Made by a program: the position numbers and the translations under genes. The notes under the pieces were generated by a model. It did no database searches. It was not told where the DNA came from and saw only the letters and a list, made by a program, of their open reading frames with translations. Of a stretch of DNA of 48,226 nt, positions 17,931-27,691 are shown in pieces. The DNA is from Akkermansiaceae bacterium UBA956 (GTDB lineage: Bacteria; Verrucomicrobiota; Verrucomicrobiia; Verrucomicrobiales; Akkermansiaceae): NCBI GenBank assembly GCA_002293145.1, contig DBCO01000001.1, forward strand, positions 40,563 through 88,788. Reading direction: 5' to 3'. Numbering within the stretch: the stretch's first letter is position 1; every line of letters begins with the position of its first letter.

Positions 17931-18665
17931 ATGAGTCCTAAAACACCTACCGATCCTCGAAAATTTAAGCGCGCCATCCTCAAACTCAGCGGAGAAGCCC
18001 TTCGAGAAATTGGTAGCAGGGATAACATTTCACCAGAGATCGTCGACCGCATCGCCAGTGAAATCTGTGCCTCGCTTAAGGATGGACTACAGCTCGGTGT
18101 GGTAGTGGGCGGCGGGAATTTCTGGCGTGGTGCCGCGGCGAGCGCTCGTGGCATGGATCGTGCCACCGCAGACTACGTGGGCATGCTCGCCACAGTGATG
18201 AATGCGTTGGCTTTGCAAAGTGCTCTCGAGGATGAAGGAGTGACCTGCGTGGTTATGTCTGCGATTGAGATGAAAAACGTCGCTGAGACATTCATCCGCC
18301 GACGTGCAGAAAAATACCTCGATGAAGGCAAGGTAGTTATTTTTGCCGCTGGCACAGGCAGTCCGTTTTTCTCGACCGATACCACTGCCGCTCTGCGTGC
18401 CAGTGAGATGGGCGCACAGGTAATTTTCAAAGCCACCATGGTCGATGGTGTTTACGATAGCGATCCCAAGAAAAATCCAGCTGCCAAGCGCTATGAGACC
18501 GTCAGCTTCCAAGAATGTATTTCCTCACAACTTAAGGTCATGGACACCACGGCATTCAGCCTCTGCATGGACAATCACATCCCCATCATCGTATTTGATT
18601 TGGAAAAACCAGGAAACATTACCACTGCTCTGTTAGGGGGCGAGATTGGGACTGTTGTGCAATGA
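17931..18665 (+). CDS. pyrH: Uridylate kinase
   Basis: This amino-acid-kinase-family enzyme phosphorylates UMP to UDP. The 244-residue product shows K-L-S-G-E-A-L (ATP site) near residue 19 and the glycine loop V-V-G-G-G-N-F-W-R-G. D-Y-V-G-M-L-A-T-V-M-N-A-L-A-L-Q binds UMP, and G-T-G-S-P-F-F-S-T-D-T and V-D-G-V-Y-D-S-D-P lie further on. Start ATG 17931 is preferred to an upstream in-frame GTG/TTG-type start because it precedes the conserved core by the usual short leader. It is followed 29 nt later by frr, the standard bacterial pyrH-frr pair. Confidence 0.97.
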   Translation: MSPKTPTDPRKFKRAILKLSGEALREIGSRDNISPEIVDRIASEICASLKDGLQLGVVVGGGNFWRGAAASARGMDRATADYVGMLATVMNALALQSALEDEGVTCVVMSAIEMKNVAETFIRRRAEKYLDEGKVVIFAAGTGSPFFSTDTTAALRASEMGAQVIFKATMVDGVYDSDPKKNPAAKRYETVSFQECISSQLKVMDTTAFSLCMDNHIPIIVFDLEKPGNITTALLGGEIGTVVQ

Positions 18666-18694
18666 TTTTATAACCCTGATAACCTTACTGAATT

Positions 18695-19261
18695 ATGGAT
18701 CCCGAAGAAGAATTGTTAGAAGTAGAAATGGACATGCAAAAAGCCGTAGAGCACTTACTGAACGAGTTTAGTAGCGTGCGCACGGGCAAGGCATCGCCAG
18801 CTTTGATCGAGAACATGGACGTCTATGTTCGTGCCTACGACTCGGTCATGAAGCTCAAAGCCGTGGCCGTTGTGACTACGCCTGAGCCGCGCATGCTCAT
18901 GGTGCAGCCCTTTGATCCATCAACTACGCAGGATATTGAGCGCGCTATTCGAGAGAGCAAATTAGGACTCAATCCCTCCGCCGCAGATCGTTCGATCCGC
19001 GTGCCTGTGCCTGAGCTCTCTGAGGAGCGTCGTCGTGAAATGGCCAAGCTAATCAAGCAAATGGGCGAGGAAGCGAAAATCTCTATTCGTCAAGTACGCA
19101 AAGAGGGCATGGACGCCGCGAAGAAAATGAAGGCGGAAAATTTCCTGACCGAAGATGGTCAGAAAGTCTTTGAAGAAGATGTGCAAAAGCTCACCGATAA
19201 GTCCGTCAAAGAAATCGACGTGCATGTGGTGGCGAAGGAAAAAGAGATCATGAAGATCTAA
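18695..19261 (+). CDS. frr: Ribosome recycling factor
   Basis: The 188-residue product is the tRNA-mimicking protein that, with EF-G, splits post-termination ribosomes. Diagnostic segments are E-F-S-S-V-R-T-G-K-A-S-P-A-L near residue 25, the P-E-P-R-M-L-M-V-Q-P-F-D segment and the C-terminal R-x-x-x-K-x-x-x-K-x-M helix region. Length is typical (about 185). It is the last gene before a hairpin terminator at 19305-19336, consistent with the 3' end of the pyrH-frr transcript. Confidence 0.97.
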   Translation: MDPEEELLEVEMDMQKAVEHLLNEFSSVRTGKASPALIENMDVYVRAYDSVMKLKAVAVVTTPEPRMLMVQPFDPSTTQDIERAIRESKLGLNPSAADRSIRVPVPELSEERRREMAKLIKQMGEEAKISIRQVRKEGMDAAKKMKAENFLTEDGQKVFEEDVQKLTDKSVKEIDVHVVAKEKEIMKI

Positions 19262-19304
19262 AATTCTAGGTTTTTCAATACCGCGCGATCAGCGCTCAGA
19301 AAAC

Positions 19305-19336
19305 AAAAAAGCTGCACTTCTGGTGTGGCCTTTTTT
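19305..19336 (+). terminator. Rho-independent terminator after frr
   Basis: A-run, stem and T-run: AAAAAAGCTGCAC, loop TTCTG, then GTGTGGCC and six Ts. The stem pairs GCTGCAC with GTGTGGC, with one bulged C and two G-U pairs, and is extended by A-T pairs. It lies 44 nt after the frr stop. Confidence 0.65.
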
Positions 19337-19397
19337 GTATGCGATGAAATCTTTTCCCTTTGCGTTTTCGGCTCGGAGAGCTAGGATTCTCATAGAT

Positions 19398-19426
19398 TTG
19401 ACATCCCCTAATGTGAATCCTCTGTT
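19398..19426 (+). promoter_or_regulatory. Candidate promoter for the GH13 gene
   Basis: A perfect TTGACA (19398-19403) is followed 17 nt later by a weak -10 TCTGTT (19421-19426). The box lies between the frr terminator and the ATG at 19460. The poor -10 leaves this tentative. Confidence 0.35.
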
Positions 19427-19459
19427 ACCTTTGCCGCAGGAAACCCAACCGATGAAATC

Positions 19460-22400
19460 ATGAAGTATTTGCTCTTCGCCGTATACGCTGTGACGATGTT
19501 GAAAAGCATTGCGCACGCAGCATCTGCCAATGTTTGGCATTTGCCGACGACACAAGAACAGCAAATCACCGCCACCATGCGCGATCCGATCTATGAAGTG
19601 AAAGATACCAACGTCACGATCTACCAAGGCTTTTTCAAGAACGGCGGTGCAGGTGGCGATCAAAATGGTGGCCAATTGATCTATCGCACGATCCCACGCG
19701 GCGGCACGCCCAGCACCTGGAGTTCTGTGGCTTTGAGCTTTTACAGCAATGTCGGACTGAATCAGTATTGGAAAGCCAGCATTCCGAGCGCGACGATCGC
19801 GGCCACGGATGTGATCGAATATTATGTGAAGGTCACCTTTAGTGGTGCTGCTCCTGAAATGACGTATCTCTTCGGCGCGGATGCGGGCAGCCAGACGACG
19901 ACCCTTGAGGCGACGGCCATCGCGCAACCGTTTTCCATCCGCAATCGTACCGGCTGGGTGTATCATGCGAACGACCGCACCATCGGCTCGGCAGACATCA
20001 CCTTGCGCGTGCGCTCGGGCTACATCGGTAGCGACAATTCATTCGCCAGTCGTTGGTCGACGCAGGGTGCAGTCTATTTCACCACCGATGGCAGCACTCC
20101 TGTTGGTTCGCTGGGCATTGCAGGAAATGCGAAAACATCTGCTGTCAGCATGGTCTACGCAGGCGCGGTTTCTGATTCCAGCGGCAATGGCAATGCGATG
20201 TTGTGGGAAGGCACGCTCACTAACATCATTAGCACTCTGCCGATTGGTGCTACGCTGAAATACCGCATCGGTTTGTGGAATTCTGCTACCCTAGAGGAAA
20301 AATTTGCTGATCACGGCACGAACGGCACCAACAATGCTACGTTTTCATATCAAAATGGCACCATCGGTCAGCCGCAGTTGACGGTGAATGGACTAAGTGC
20401 CAATTATACCACAACAAAGATTTTTGTCGATGAAATCGCAGCGGATTCGGTGCCTCTAAACATCGTCTTTCAGCCCGGCGAAGCGAACATTGTGAATACG
20501 GAAATTTTCACCAATTTGAACCGCCGCGACCGTGCGCAGACCGATGCCAACGGCGATGGCTATGCAGATGGTATTACGGGCACTGATGGGAATTTGTTAG
20601 TCGCTGGTGATGACACACAATACTACCAAGCACACGCAATGACGCACAACGGCGCAGGCGTTTACACGCTGACGCTGCCGGCGCAGAAGACCGGCGCTTA
20701 TCGACTCACCGCGCGTTGGAAAGTGGCGGGCGATAGCAATTGGCGTTGGTATACCAATGGCGCTGCGAATCGCCGTGATCATGCGATCACGGTTTCGCCG
20801 AAGGATGCGCGCAACATCATTTTGTATGAAGTCAACGTGCTCAACATCGAGGCATCGGGCGCTACCTTTGCCACCCGCTCGACCTTGGAAGACATGCACA
20901 ATGATCCTGGCGCTCCGCATGCAAACAACAACCGCTGGGATCTCGATTACCTCAACGCGCTCGGCGCCAATTGGCTGTGGTTCCAGCCGATCCATCCTTG
21001 TGGATTTGACGGTCGCGAGCCCGTGAATGGCTACGGTTCAGGCTCAGCTCTTTACGATCCAGGTAGTCCGTATGCGGTGAAGAATTTCTTCGAAGTAAAT
21101 CCGTTTTTAAGCAAAAATTTCAGCGGTAATCCACTCAATCCGTCTGATGTAATTAACGCCACGAATCGCGCTGCGGCAATGACTGCTTGGCAAAATTTTG
21201 TGGCCGCCGCCGATGAGAAAAAAATCGGCATCATGCTCGATGCTCCCTTCAATCACACGGCATTCGATTGCGAACTCGGTCAAGTTGGTGTGGATTTACT
21301 GAAGCCCGATGGAGCTACGTGGTCGCCCAGCGATGAGATTCGCAATCGTGATGCGCGCTTTTATTCGTTAGCTGGCAATTATGGCAATCGCGCCACTAGC
21401 GCCGCCAACATTGCCCCCGGGCCAGATCGTTATGATTTTGGCAAATGGAATGACGTCAAGGATGTGTTTTTCGGGCGCTATGATGCCTTGGTGGAAAACA
21501 GCACCAGCCCCGAAAACGCAAGTCACAACAGCGAAGGTGATTGGTTCGATGTGGCTGATGCGGACTGGACCAGCAATGACTTTGTGCAAGGTGGCGTTGC
21601 CAAAAATACCACGCGGCAAGTGTGGCAATACTTCGCTCGTTACGCCGTATATTGGTTAGAGAAAACGCGGCCTGCAGGGCAAAATCGCAACAGCGCAACC
21701 GAGCCCGGATTGAGCATCGCCCAGCGTTACTCTTGGGACGCGCGGGGCATTGATGGAAATCGTTGTGACTTTGGTCAAGGACTGCCACCACAAGCGTGGG
21801 AATACATCATTAACGTAGCCCGTACGTATAAATGGAATTTTGTGATGATGGCAGAATCGCTCGATGGCGGTGCTGTTACCTATCGATCCAATCGCCACTT
21901 CGACATTCTCAACGAAAACATCGTTTTCCCACTGCAAACCGCGAGCAACAAGTCAAGCTATCGTGACATTTACGAGAGCCGACGCAATGCTTACGGGCAA
22001 GGATTGGTGCTGGCGAATACGACTTCGCATGATGAAGAAAACTACAGTGATCCTTGGCGGGCTCTGTTGCGTATGGGTGTGACCGCGAGCCTCGATGGTG
22101 TGCCGATGATTTTTCCTGGTCAGGAATTGGGCATCAGTCGCACCTTTGGCTACAATCACTACGAGTCCAACTTCGGTAAGCAGATTGCGCATTTCAAACG
22201 CTACAACTCGATGATGCCGATCTGGAACGATGCAAGTTACGGCAACGATCAATTGTTTCATGTCTATTCCGGCATGGCCCAAGCGCGACAAGCAAGCAGC
22301 GCACTGCGTTCGTCGAATCGCTGGTTCCTTGATGGCGATGGCGCTAACGCGCAGATTCATGCTGTGGCCAAATATGAAAGCGCGTATGTTTCGCCCGCAT

Positions 22401-23386
22401 TCCAAGATGTGGTGCTCGCATTTGCGAATCTGGATCGCGACAACGCGCAGGCTGATCAATTCAAAATTCCCGCAACACTCGCCAATGTGTTAGGTGTCAA
22501 AGATGGTCGCAGTTACAACGTGAAAAATCTATCAGCATACGAAAATGCAGGCAACGGCACGGCGGGCCGACGCGCTGCTTGGCTATGGTCGGGTGGAGGA
22601 TTGAGCGGTGCGCAGTTGAAAAGTGCTGGGCTCTTTGTTTCTCTAGCAAAAGTTCCCACTACCGGAACCAGTAATGCCGCGCCGGGAGACTGGGCAAGCA
22701 TTCCGTTCGAAGCGCAATACTTGAAGCTCTACGATGTCACCGCGCCACCTGCGCCGATGCCGCTCAGCGCAGCTTATGTGTTAGGAAATAGCGCAACCAT
22801 CACTTGGCAGTCGAATGCTGGGCCAGACGACGCCATTTCTCACTATCTCGTGAGCATCGGCACCATACAGGGAGGCAATCAACTGATCCATGATGCCGTA
22901 GTGTCTAACACACAATTATCTTACAGCTTTACGGGAAACATTGGCAAGGTGTATTATGCCAGCATCAAGGCCGTTTCGGCGGCAGGTGCTGCATCGACTG
23001 TGGCCGCCATGACCGATGCGGGATCTCCGAATAAGGCATCGACGAGCTCGCCGATGATTTTGTTAGATCCGCTCGCTGACAACGATGGCGACTGCGTCAG
23101 TAATGCCGATGAAGACATTGCTGGCACCAATCCGCTACTGAGTAGTTCGCACCTCGCCATTTCTGCGATCACTCGCAATGGCACCGATGTTGTGCTCGCC
23201 TTCCCAAGTATTCCAGGTCGCTACTATCGACTGGAAACTAGCACCAGCCTTGCGCCGAATTCGTGGTCTTTCGTTTCTAACAGCATCATGGCTACGAGCA
23301 GTATTGGTAGCATTACTCATACGCACGTAGGCAGTGATCCCAAGCGCTTTTATCGCATCCGAGTCTCGAAAACTGAGATCTTTTAG
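19460..23386 (+). CDS. Large secreted GH13 (alpha-amylase family) enzyme with C-terminal TSP3-like module
   Basis: The 1308-residue product has a signal peptide ending near A-H-A-A-S-A. An N-terminal region of about 430 residues with beta-rich, possibly carbohydrate-binding segments follows. The GH13 barrel starts near residue 450 (I-I-L-Y-E-V-N). Catalytic motifs are D-A-P-F-N-H (region I, near 593), G-I-D-G-N-R-C-D-F-G (nucleophile Asp near 770), M-M-A-E-S (acid/base Glu near 799) and T-T-S-H-D-E (near 854). The last motif has Ser where most family members have Asn before His-Asp. A fibronectin-III-like domain (about 1093-1190), a D-N-D-G-D-C-V-S-N-A-D-E-D calcium-type repeat (about 1207-1220) and a final module ending P-K-R-F-Y-R-I-R-V complete the protein. 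It probably hydrolyses or transfers alpha-glucan outside the cytoplasm. Confidence 0.88.
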   Translation: MKYLLFAVYAVTMLKSIAHAASANVWHLPTTQEQQITATMRDPIYEVKDTNVTIYQGFFKNGGAGGDQNGGQLIYRTIPRGGTPSTWSSVALSFYSNVGLNQYWKASIPSATIAATDVIEYYVKVTFSGAAPEMTYLFGADAGSQTTTLEATAIAQPFSIRNRTGWVYHANDRTIGSADITLRVRSGYIGSDNSFASRWSTQGAVYFTTDGSTPVGSLGIAGNAKTSAVSMVYAGAVSDSSGNGNAMLWEGTLTNIISTLPIGATLKYRIGLWNSATLEEKFADHGTNGTNNATFSYQNGTIGQPQLTVNGLSANYTTTKIFVDEIAADSVPLNIVFQPGEANIVNTEIFTNLNRRDRAQTDANGDGYADGITGTDGNLLVAGDDTQYYQAHAMTHNGAGVYTLTLPAQKTGAYRLTARWKVAGDSNWRWYTNGAANRRDHAITVSPKDARNIILYEVNVLNIEASGATFATRSTLEDMHNDPGAPHANNNRWDLDYLNALGANWLWFQPIHPCGFDGREPVNGYGSGSALYDPGSPYAVKNFFEVNPFLSKNFSGNPLNPSDVINATNRAAAMTAWQNFVAAADEKKIGIMLDAPFNHTAFDCELGQVGVDLLKPDGATWSPSDEIRNRDARFYSLAGNYGNRATSAANIAPGPDRYDFGKWNDVKDVFFGRYDALVENSTSPENASHNSEGDWFDVADADWTSNDFVQGGVAKNTTRQVWQYFARYAVYWLEKTRPAGQNRNSATEPGLSIAQRYSWDARGIDGNRCDFGQGLPPQAWEYIINVARTYKWNFVMMAESLDGGAVTYRSNRHFDILNENIVFPLQTASNKSSYRDIYESRRNAYGQGLVLANTTSHDEENYSDPWRALLRMGVTASLDGVPMIFPGQELGISRTFGYNHYESNFGKQIAHFKRYNSMMPIWNDASYGNDQLFHVYSGMAQARQASSALRSSNRWFLDGDGANAQIHAVAKYESAYVSPAFQDVVLAFANLDRDNAQADQFKIPATLANVLGVKDGRSYNVKNLSAYENAGNGTAGRRAAWLWSGGGLSGAQLKSAGLFVSLAKVPTTGTSNAAPGDWASIPFEAQYLKLYDVTAPPAPMPLSAAYVLGNSATITWQSNAGPDDAISHYLVSIGTIQGGNQLIHDAVVSNTQLSYSFTGNIGKVYYASIKAVSAAGAASTVAAMTDAGSPNKASTSSPMILLDPLADNDGDCVSNADEDIAGTNPLLSSSHLAISAITRNGTDVVLAFPSIPGRYYRLETSTSLAPNSWSFVSNSIMATSSIGSITHTHVGSDPKRFYRIRVSKTEIF

Positions 23387-23422
23387 AAAATGGCACTTGG
23401 CCGTAGTTGAGTGGAGTATGTA

Positions 23423-25075
23423 TTAGGATTCTAACAGGCTCTTGGCCATCGCGCGAGCAGATTCGCCACCGCCGCCGAGCATGCGCACGAGCTCGTGAAT
23501 GCGCGCTTCTCCGGTGACGGGGTATAGACGAGATCGGGTGCGGCCGTGGCTGATTTCTTTCTCGACGACGAAATGTCTGGCAGCTGTCGCCGCCACTTGC
23601 GGGAAGTGAGTGATGGCGATCACTTGGTGTCTCGCTCCGAGCACGGCCATCTTGCGGCCTACGGCTTTTGCTACCTCGCCGCCGACGTTGGCATCGATCT
23701 CATCGAACACCATCAATGGCGTCGCATCTTGATCGGCAAGGGCGCTCTTGACGGCCAACATGACGCGGCTGATTTCACCGCTGGAGGCAACATGGCGCAG
23801 CGGATGAAGTGGTTCGCCCGGATTCGGGCCGAAGAGAAAATCGGTGGACTCCATGCCGTGCGAGGAGGGATCCTTGAGTGCGGTGAGGGAAATCTCGAAG
23901 GCAGATTGCTTGAAGCCGAGGTCTTTGAGTTGAGCTGCAATTTCTTTGGCAAGCTTCGGTGCGGCTTTGCGGCGAGTGCTGCTGAGCTTGTTGGCGGCAG
24001 CATCGAGTTGGCTGCGCAGCTCGGTGATTTGCGCTTGCAGCAGATCGAGTTTTTCGCCGCGGTTCTCGATGTTGTCGAGTCGATTGCTTGCTTCATCACG
24101 GGCGAGCAAGATGTTGCCAATGCTGCCACCGTATTTACGTTTGAGCGATTCTAACTGATTTACGCGATCTTCTAATGCGGCTGCTTCCTCGGGGTTGATT
24201 TCGAGTTCATCGAGATAATCGGCGAGAGTGCTTTCGAGTTCTTGGAGCTCGACGACAGCGGTCTCCAATCCGGTGCAGCGCTCGCCGATCGATGGATCGA
24301 GTTTTTCGAGATCGCGGATGTGGCGTTGCATTTCACCAAGTCGGGTGAGAATGCCATCCTCTTCTCCCGCGAGGAGTGCCATGGCGGCAGTGGTGTTTTC
24401 TAACAAACGCGCGGCGCTATTGGCACGGCGGTAGCGATTCATCAGCTCGGTTTCTTCATCGGGCTGAAAATTGGCGGCGTTGATCTCATCGACTTGATGG
24501 CGCAGGAGATCCAGCTCACGTGTGGACACGGCATCGGCATTGCGCAGATCCTCCCACTCAGCGACTTTTTGTTTCCATTGTTGCCATTGGCCGCGGTATT
24601 GGCTGACTAGCAAATCGGCATTGGCGTAGGCATCGAGCATAGCCATTTGTCGATCGGTGGAGAGCAGTGATTGGTGATCGTGCGGGCCATGAAGATCGAC
24701 GAGGTGCTCGCCCAGTTTTTTCAAAAGCCCAAGTGTGACGGGGGAGTCATTGATGAATTGACGGGTATTGGATTGGCCGATGACGCGGCGAATGATCAGG
24801 TCGTCACCAGGGGAAAAATCGAGTGCATTTTCAGCGAGGATCGCTTGGATTTCCTCGGCGGTGCTCAGGGAAAATACGGCTTCGACAGTGCAGGATTCTT
24901 CGCCCGTGCGGATTAGTGATTTGTCCGCGCGTTCACCTAACACGAGCTTGAGTGCGCCAACGATGACGGATTTTCCCGCTCCGGTCTCGCCGGTGACGCT
25001 GATGAGGCCGCGATCGAGCTCCCATGTAACTTCATCGACGAGGGCAAGGTTGCGAATTTTTAACAGAGTGAGCAT
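23423..25075 (-). CDS. recN: DNA repair protein RecN
   Basis: The 550-residue SMC-like ATPase acts in double-strand-break repair. The Walker A motif G-E-T-G-A-G-K-S is at residues 29-36, right after L-x-I-R-N-L-A-L-V-D-E. A coiled-coil region covers roughly 150-370, and the C-terminal half carries S-S-G-E-I-S-R-V-M-L-A (ABC signature) and M-V-F-D-E-I-D-A-N-V-G-G (Walker B). Length is normal. I use the ATG at 25075; a longer frame upstream would add an unrelated leader. No SOS box is evident in the 64-nt gap to the penicillin-binding protein stop. It is convergent with the GH13 gene, only 36 nt away. Confidence 0.95.
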   Translation of the reverse strand: MLTLLKIRNLALVDEVTWELDRGLISVTGETGAGKSVIVGALKLVLGERADKSLIRTGEESCTVEAVFSLSTAEEIQAILAENALDFSPGDDLIIRRVIGQSNTRQFINDSPVTLGLLKKLGEHLVDLHGPHDHQSLLSTDRQMAMLDAYANADLLVSQYRGQWQQWKQKVAEWEDLRNADAVSTRELDLLRHQVDEINAANFQPDEETELMNRYRRANSAARLLENTTAAMALLAGEEDGILTRLGEMQRHIRDLEKLDPSIGERCTGLETAVVELQELESTLADYLDELEINPEEAAALEDRVNQLESLKRKYGGSIGNILLARDEASNRLDNIENRGEKLDLLQAQITELRSQLDAAANKLSSTRRKAAPKLAKEIAAQLKDLGFKQSAFEISLTALKDPSSHGMESTDFLFGPNPGEPLHPLRHVASSGEISRVMLAVKSALADQDATPLMVFDEIDANVGGEVAKAVGRKMAVLGARHQVIAITHFPQVAATAARHFVVEKEISHGRTRSRLYPVTGEARIHELVRMLGGGGESARAMAKSLLES

Positions 25076-25139
25076 GCGTGTTTTTGTGAGAAAATGGTTA
25101 GCGCAGAGTGGGGCGGTGATCAATCGGGATTTTGTGAAA

Positions 25140-27575
25140 TTATTCCTCGACTGGTTCAGCGCGCAGAGGGGCACCCGATCTTTGAAAAGATCGGCCTTGG
25201 TCTTGTGGAATATCGTCTTCTTCTACGGGTTGGGCGCGCAGGGGTCGATTACTTGGCTGATTGGGGTCTTCGACAGGAATGGCACGAATCGGGAGATCTT
25301 GTGGGTGCGCCGCGGCATTTCCGGCATCTGAATCATCGAGCGGAACGGCGCGGATGGGATGGATCGGGCAAAAGTCGTTTTCTGCGGGCAAGCTATCAGC
25401 ATGAATTTGATCAACGTAGGAGGAGCCAGCGGCGTGACAGCCTTGGGTGGCGCGTTTACCAGAAGATCGGCATAGGGTGCAAGAGACGAGTCCAGTATCG
25501 GGCGTCATTTCGGTGAATGGATTGGCCTTATAGCCGAGGCGGTCTGCCGTTTTCATGATGTCCACCCAAATTGGCAAGGCGAGAGTTGAGCCGTAGCCGC
25601 CGGAAACGGTGCGTGTCGAGTCATCCATGCCGCACCAAACGGCGCAGGTGAGTGAAGATGTGTAACCCGCAAACCAGGCGTCTTTGAAGTTGTTGGTAGT
25701 GCCCGTTTTGCCAGCGCATGGCTTGTCGAAGCCGAGTCGGCGCACGGCGGAAGCAGTTCCGGTGGTGGTAACTTCTTGGAGAATGTGCGAGACGGAGTAG
25801 GCTGAGCTGGGCGAGCCTGCTTGGAAAGGTAGGGTATCAGTCTGATAGACTACCTCACCGCTGCGTTTGCGGATCGAGGAAATCAGATAGGGTCGATAGC
25901 GGACGCCACCGTTCGGGAGCATGGAGTAGGCAGAGGCGACTTGATAAGGCGTGGCCTCCCATGAGCCAAGATACGATGAGGGAGTGGGCGGTAGAGCTTC
26001 ATTAAATGCCTGCGTGCAGACATTCGCGACGTTATCGAATCCGGCGTAGTTGCCAACGCGCACGGACATGGTGTTGCGGGATTTGATCAGGCCATAAGAA
26101 ACGGGGCGATTGCCGCCGTAGGTGCCGTCAGAGTTCTTCGGATGCCAGCTAGCGGGGGCTCCTTTGATTTCACCAGAAGAGATGTAGGCGTCGGAGATCA
26201 TGGTGTTTGGGCGCAGGCCTTTGTCGAAGGCTGCGAGATAGACAAAAGGTTTGAACACCGAGCCGATCTGGCGCTTGGCTTGGATCGCGCGATTGAACTT
26301 TGATTCATCGGCAGAGCGACCTCCGACGAAGGCGAGCACCTGTCCGGTGTGGTTCTCGATGACCACAGCAGCGCCCTGGATGTAGGCAGTGGATGTTTTT
26401 TTTCCTTCGGGAATGGCCTGCCACTTGGCGCGAGTCTGGTGCGGGTAGCCGGAGGTTCTTTCGATTTTGGATAGCGATGCCTCGACAGCTTCTTCGGCTT
26501 TTGTCTGGATGAGTTGATCGATGGTGGTGCTGATGATCAGTCCGCCGAGCTCGATATTTTCTTTTTCGAGAATGATTTCTAGGTCGCGGCGGATGGCATC
26601 GAGGGCGTAGGACTCACGGATTTTACGTCGATTGGCGGGGCGAATGTCGAGCGCTTGTAGCTTAGCGGCGGCAGATTGCTCGGCACTGATGACCTCGGCG
26701 GTTACCATACGTTCCAGCGTGCTGTTGCGCTCGCGGATGGCGGCATCCATGTTGTTGAAGGGATTGAAGGCATCGGGGCCACGAACGATGCCCGCGAGCA
26801 TTGCTGACTCGGAAAGATTGAGCTCGGAGGCATTTTTTTCAAAGTAAATGCGCGAGGCTTCTTGGATGCCGCGGATCGAGCGGCCCCAGTTGATCGAGTT
26901 CAGATAGGATTCTAACACTTTGTCCTTGGTGCCGAGATAGGACTCAATGCGGTAGGCGATGGCGATTTCTAAAAACTTGCGGTCGATTTGTTGCCAAAGA
27001 GTTTTCTTTTCACCGTAGCGCTTGAGCTTGAATACATCCGAGGCGAGCTGTTGCGTGATGGTGGAAGCACCCTCGCGTTTGCCTTGAAGGTTTTTGAAAA
27101 AGGCACGAACGATGCCGATGGGGTCGAAGGCTCCGTGTTGATAAAAGCGCTCGTCCTCGCGGGCGAGAATTGCTTTGCGGAAATCGGGAGCGACTTGATC
27201 AAGTGAGATGATGTCGCGGATCTCACCGTGGAGTCGTGCGAGCTCAGTGCCGCGGCGGTCGAGAATGATCGAACGCTCGGGCATTTCGTGAATTTTTCTG
27301 AGATCGTAATGCTTCGAGCGGAGCCCATAGACAATGCTCAAAAACACCAGCACATAGAGCCCTACGACGGCTGGATCGCCGACAAGGCGGAGTAGGAAAC
27401 GAACGGGCGTAGAATAATTTCGGATGAGGAAATGGAATAAGTGGAAGGGCCAAAAAATGAGCAGGGATACTAGTGATTTTGGCTTGTGCTCGGCCTCGCG
27501 TGAGCGCCTGCTGCGGCTGGCGGCACTTTGTGTTTTGCTAGACTTGGATGATGGGACGGGAGTGGTGCGCGCCAT
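25140..27575 (-). CDS. Class A penicillin-binding protein (bifunctional PBP1A-like)
   Basis: The 811-residue product has a basic cytoplasmic N terminus, one membrane anchor (about 68-85) and a GT51 glycosyltransferase domain with catalytic Glu140 in R-E-D-E-R-F-Y-Q-H-G. The transpeptidase domain carries S439-V-F-K442, S499-R-N501 and K623-T-G. It polymerises and cross-links peptidoglycan at the outer face of the inner membrane. After the transpeptidase comes a cysteine-bearing stretch (C-T-L-C-x-S-S-G, then C-x-I-H-P), common in these proteins. The last 71 residues hold four copies of the motif [IL]-R-A-x-P-[VL]-[DE]-[DE], listed separately. The ATG at 27575 is the start. Confidence 0.93.
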   Translation of the reverse strand: MARTTPVPSSKSSKTQSAASRSRRSREAEHKPKSLVSLLIFWPFHLFHFLIRNYSTPVRFLLRLVGDPAVVGLYVLVFLSIVYGLRSKHYDLRKIHEMPERSIILDRRGTELARLHGEIRDIISLDQVAPDFRKAILAREDERFYQHGAFDPIGIVRAFFKNLQGKREGASTITQQLASDVFKLKRYGEKKTLWQQIDRKFLEIAIAYRIESYLGTKDKVLESYLNSINWGRSIRGIQEASRIYFEKNASELNLSESAMLAGIVRGPDAFNPFNNMDAAIRERNSTLERMVTAEVISAEQSAAAKLQALDIRPANRRKIRESYALDAIRRDLEIILEKENIELGGLIISTTIDQLIQTKAEEAVEASLSKIERTSGYPHQTRAKWQAIPEGKKTSTAYIQGAAVVIENHTGQVLAFVGGRSADESKFNRAIQAKRQIGSVFKPFVYLAAFDKGLRPNTMISDAYISSGEIKGAPASWHPKNSDGTYGGNRPVSYGLIKSRNTMSVRVGNYAGFDNVANVCTQAFNEALPPTPSSYLGSWEATPYQVASAYSMLPNGGVRYRPYLISSIRKRSGEVVYQTDTLPFQAGSPSSAYSVSHILQEVTTTGTASAVRRLGFDKPCAGKTGTTNNFKDAWFAGYTSSLTCAVWCGMDDSTRTVSGGYGSTLALPIWVDIMKTADRLGYKANPFTEMTPDTGLVSCTLCRSSGKRATQGCHAAGSSYVDQIHADSLPAENDFCPIHPIRAVPLDDSDAGNAAAHPQDLPIRAIPVEDPNQPSNRPLRAQPVEEDDIPQDQGRSFQRSGAPLRAEPVEE
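25143..25355 (-). repeat. Four-copy acidic peptide repeat in the PBP C-terminal tail
   Basis: Within the last 71 residues the pattern [IL]-R-A-x-P-[VL]-[DE]-[DE] occurs four times: I-R-A-V-P-L-D-D (25332-25355), I-R-A-I-P-V-E-D (25266-25289), L-R-A-Q-P-V-E-E (25218-25241) and L-R-A-E-P-V-E-E (25143-25166, the extreme C terminus). The linkers are polar, disordered-looking and of unequal length (14, 8 and 17 residues). The function is unknown. A short linear docking motif is the natural guess. Confidence 0.8.
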
Positions 27576-27691
27576 AGAAAATTCTTTCGCCGGAGAGTAG
27601 GCGGGATTGGCGCAAAGAGCGAGAGCGATTTTGTGAAAAATCGGTGAAGTTGATTCATTTTCACGATCTCGCTAATGGGATAGCGGAGCGC

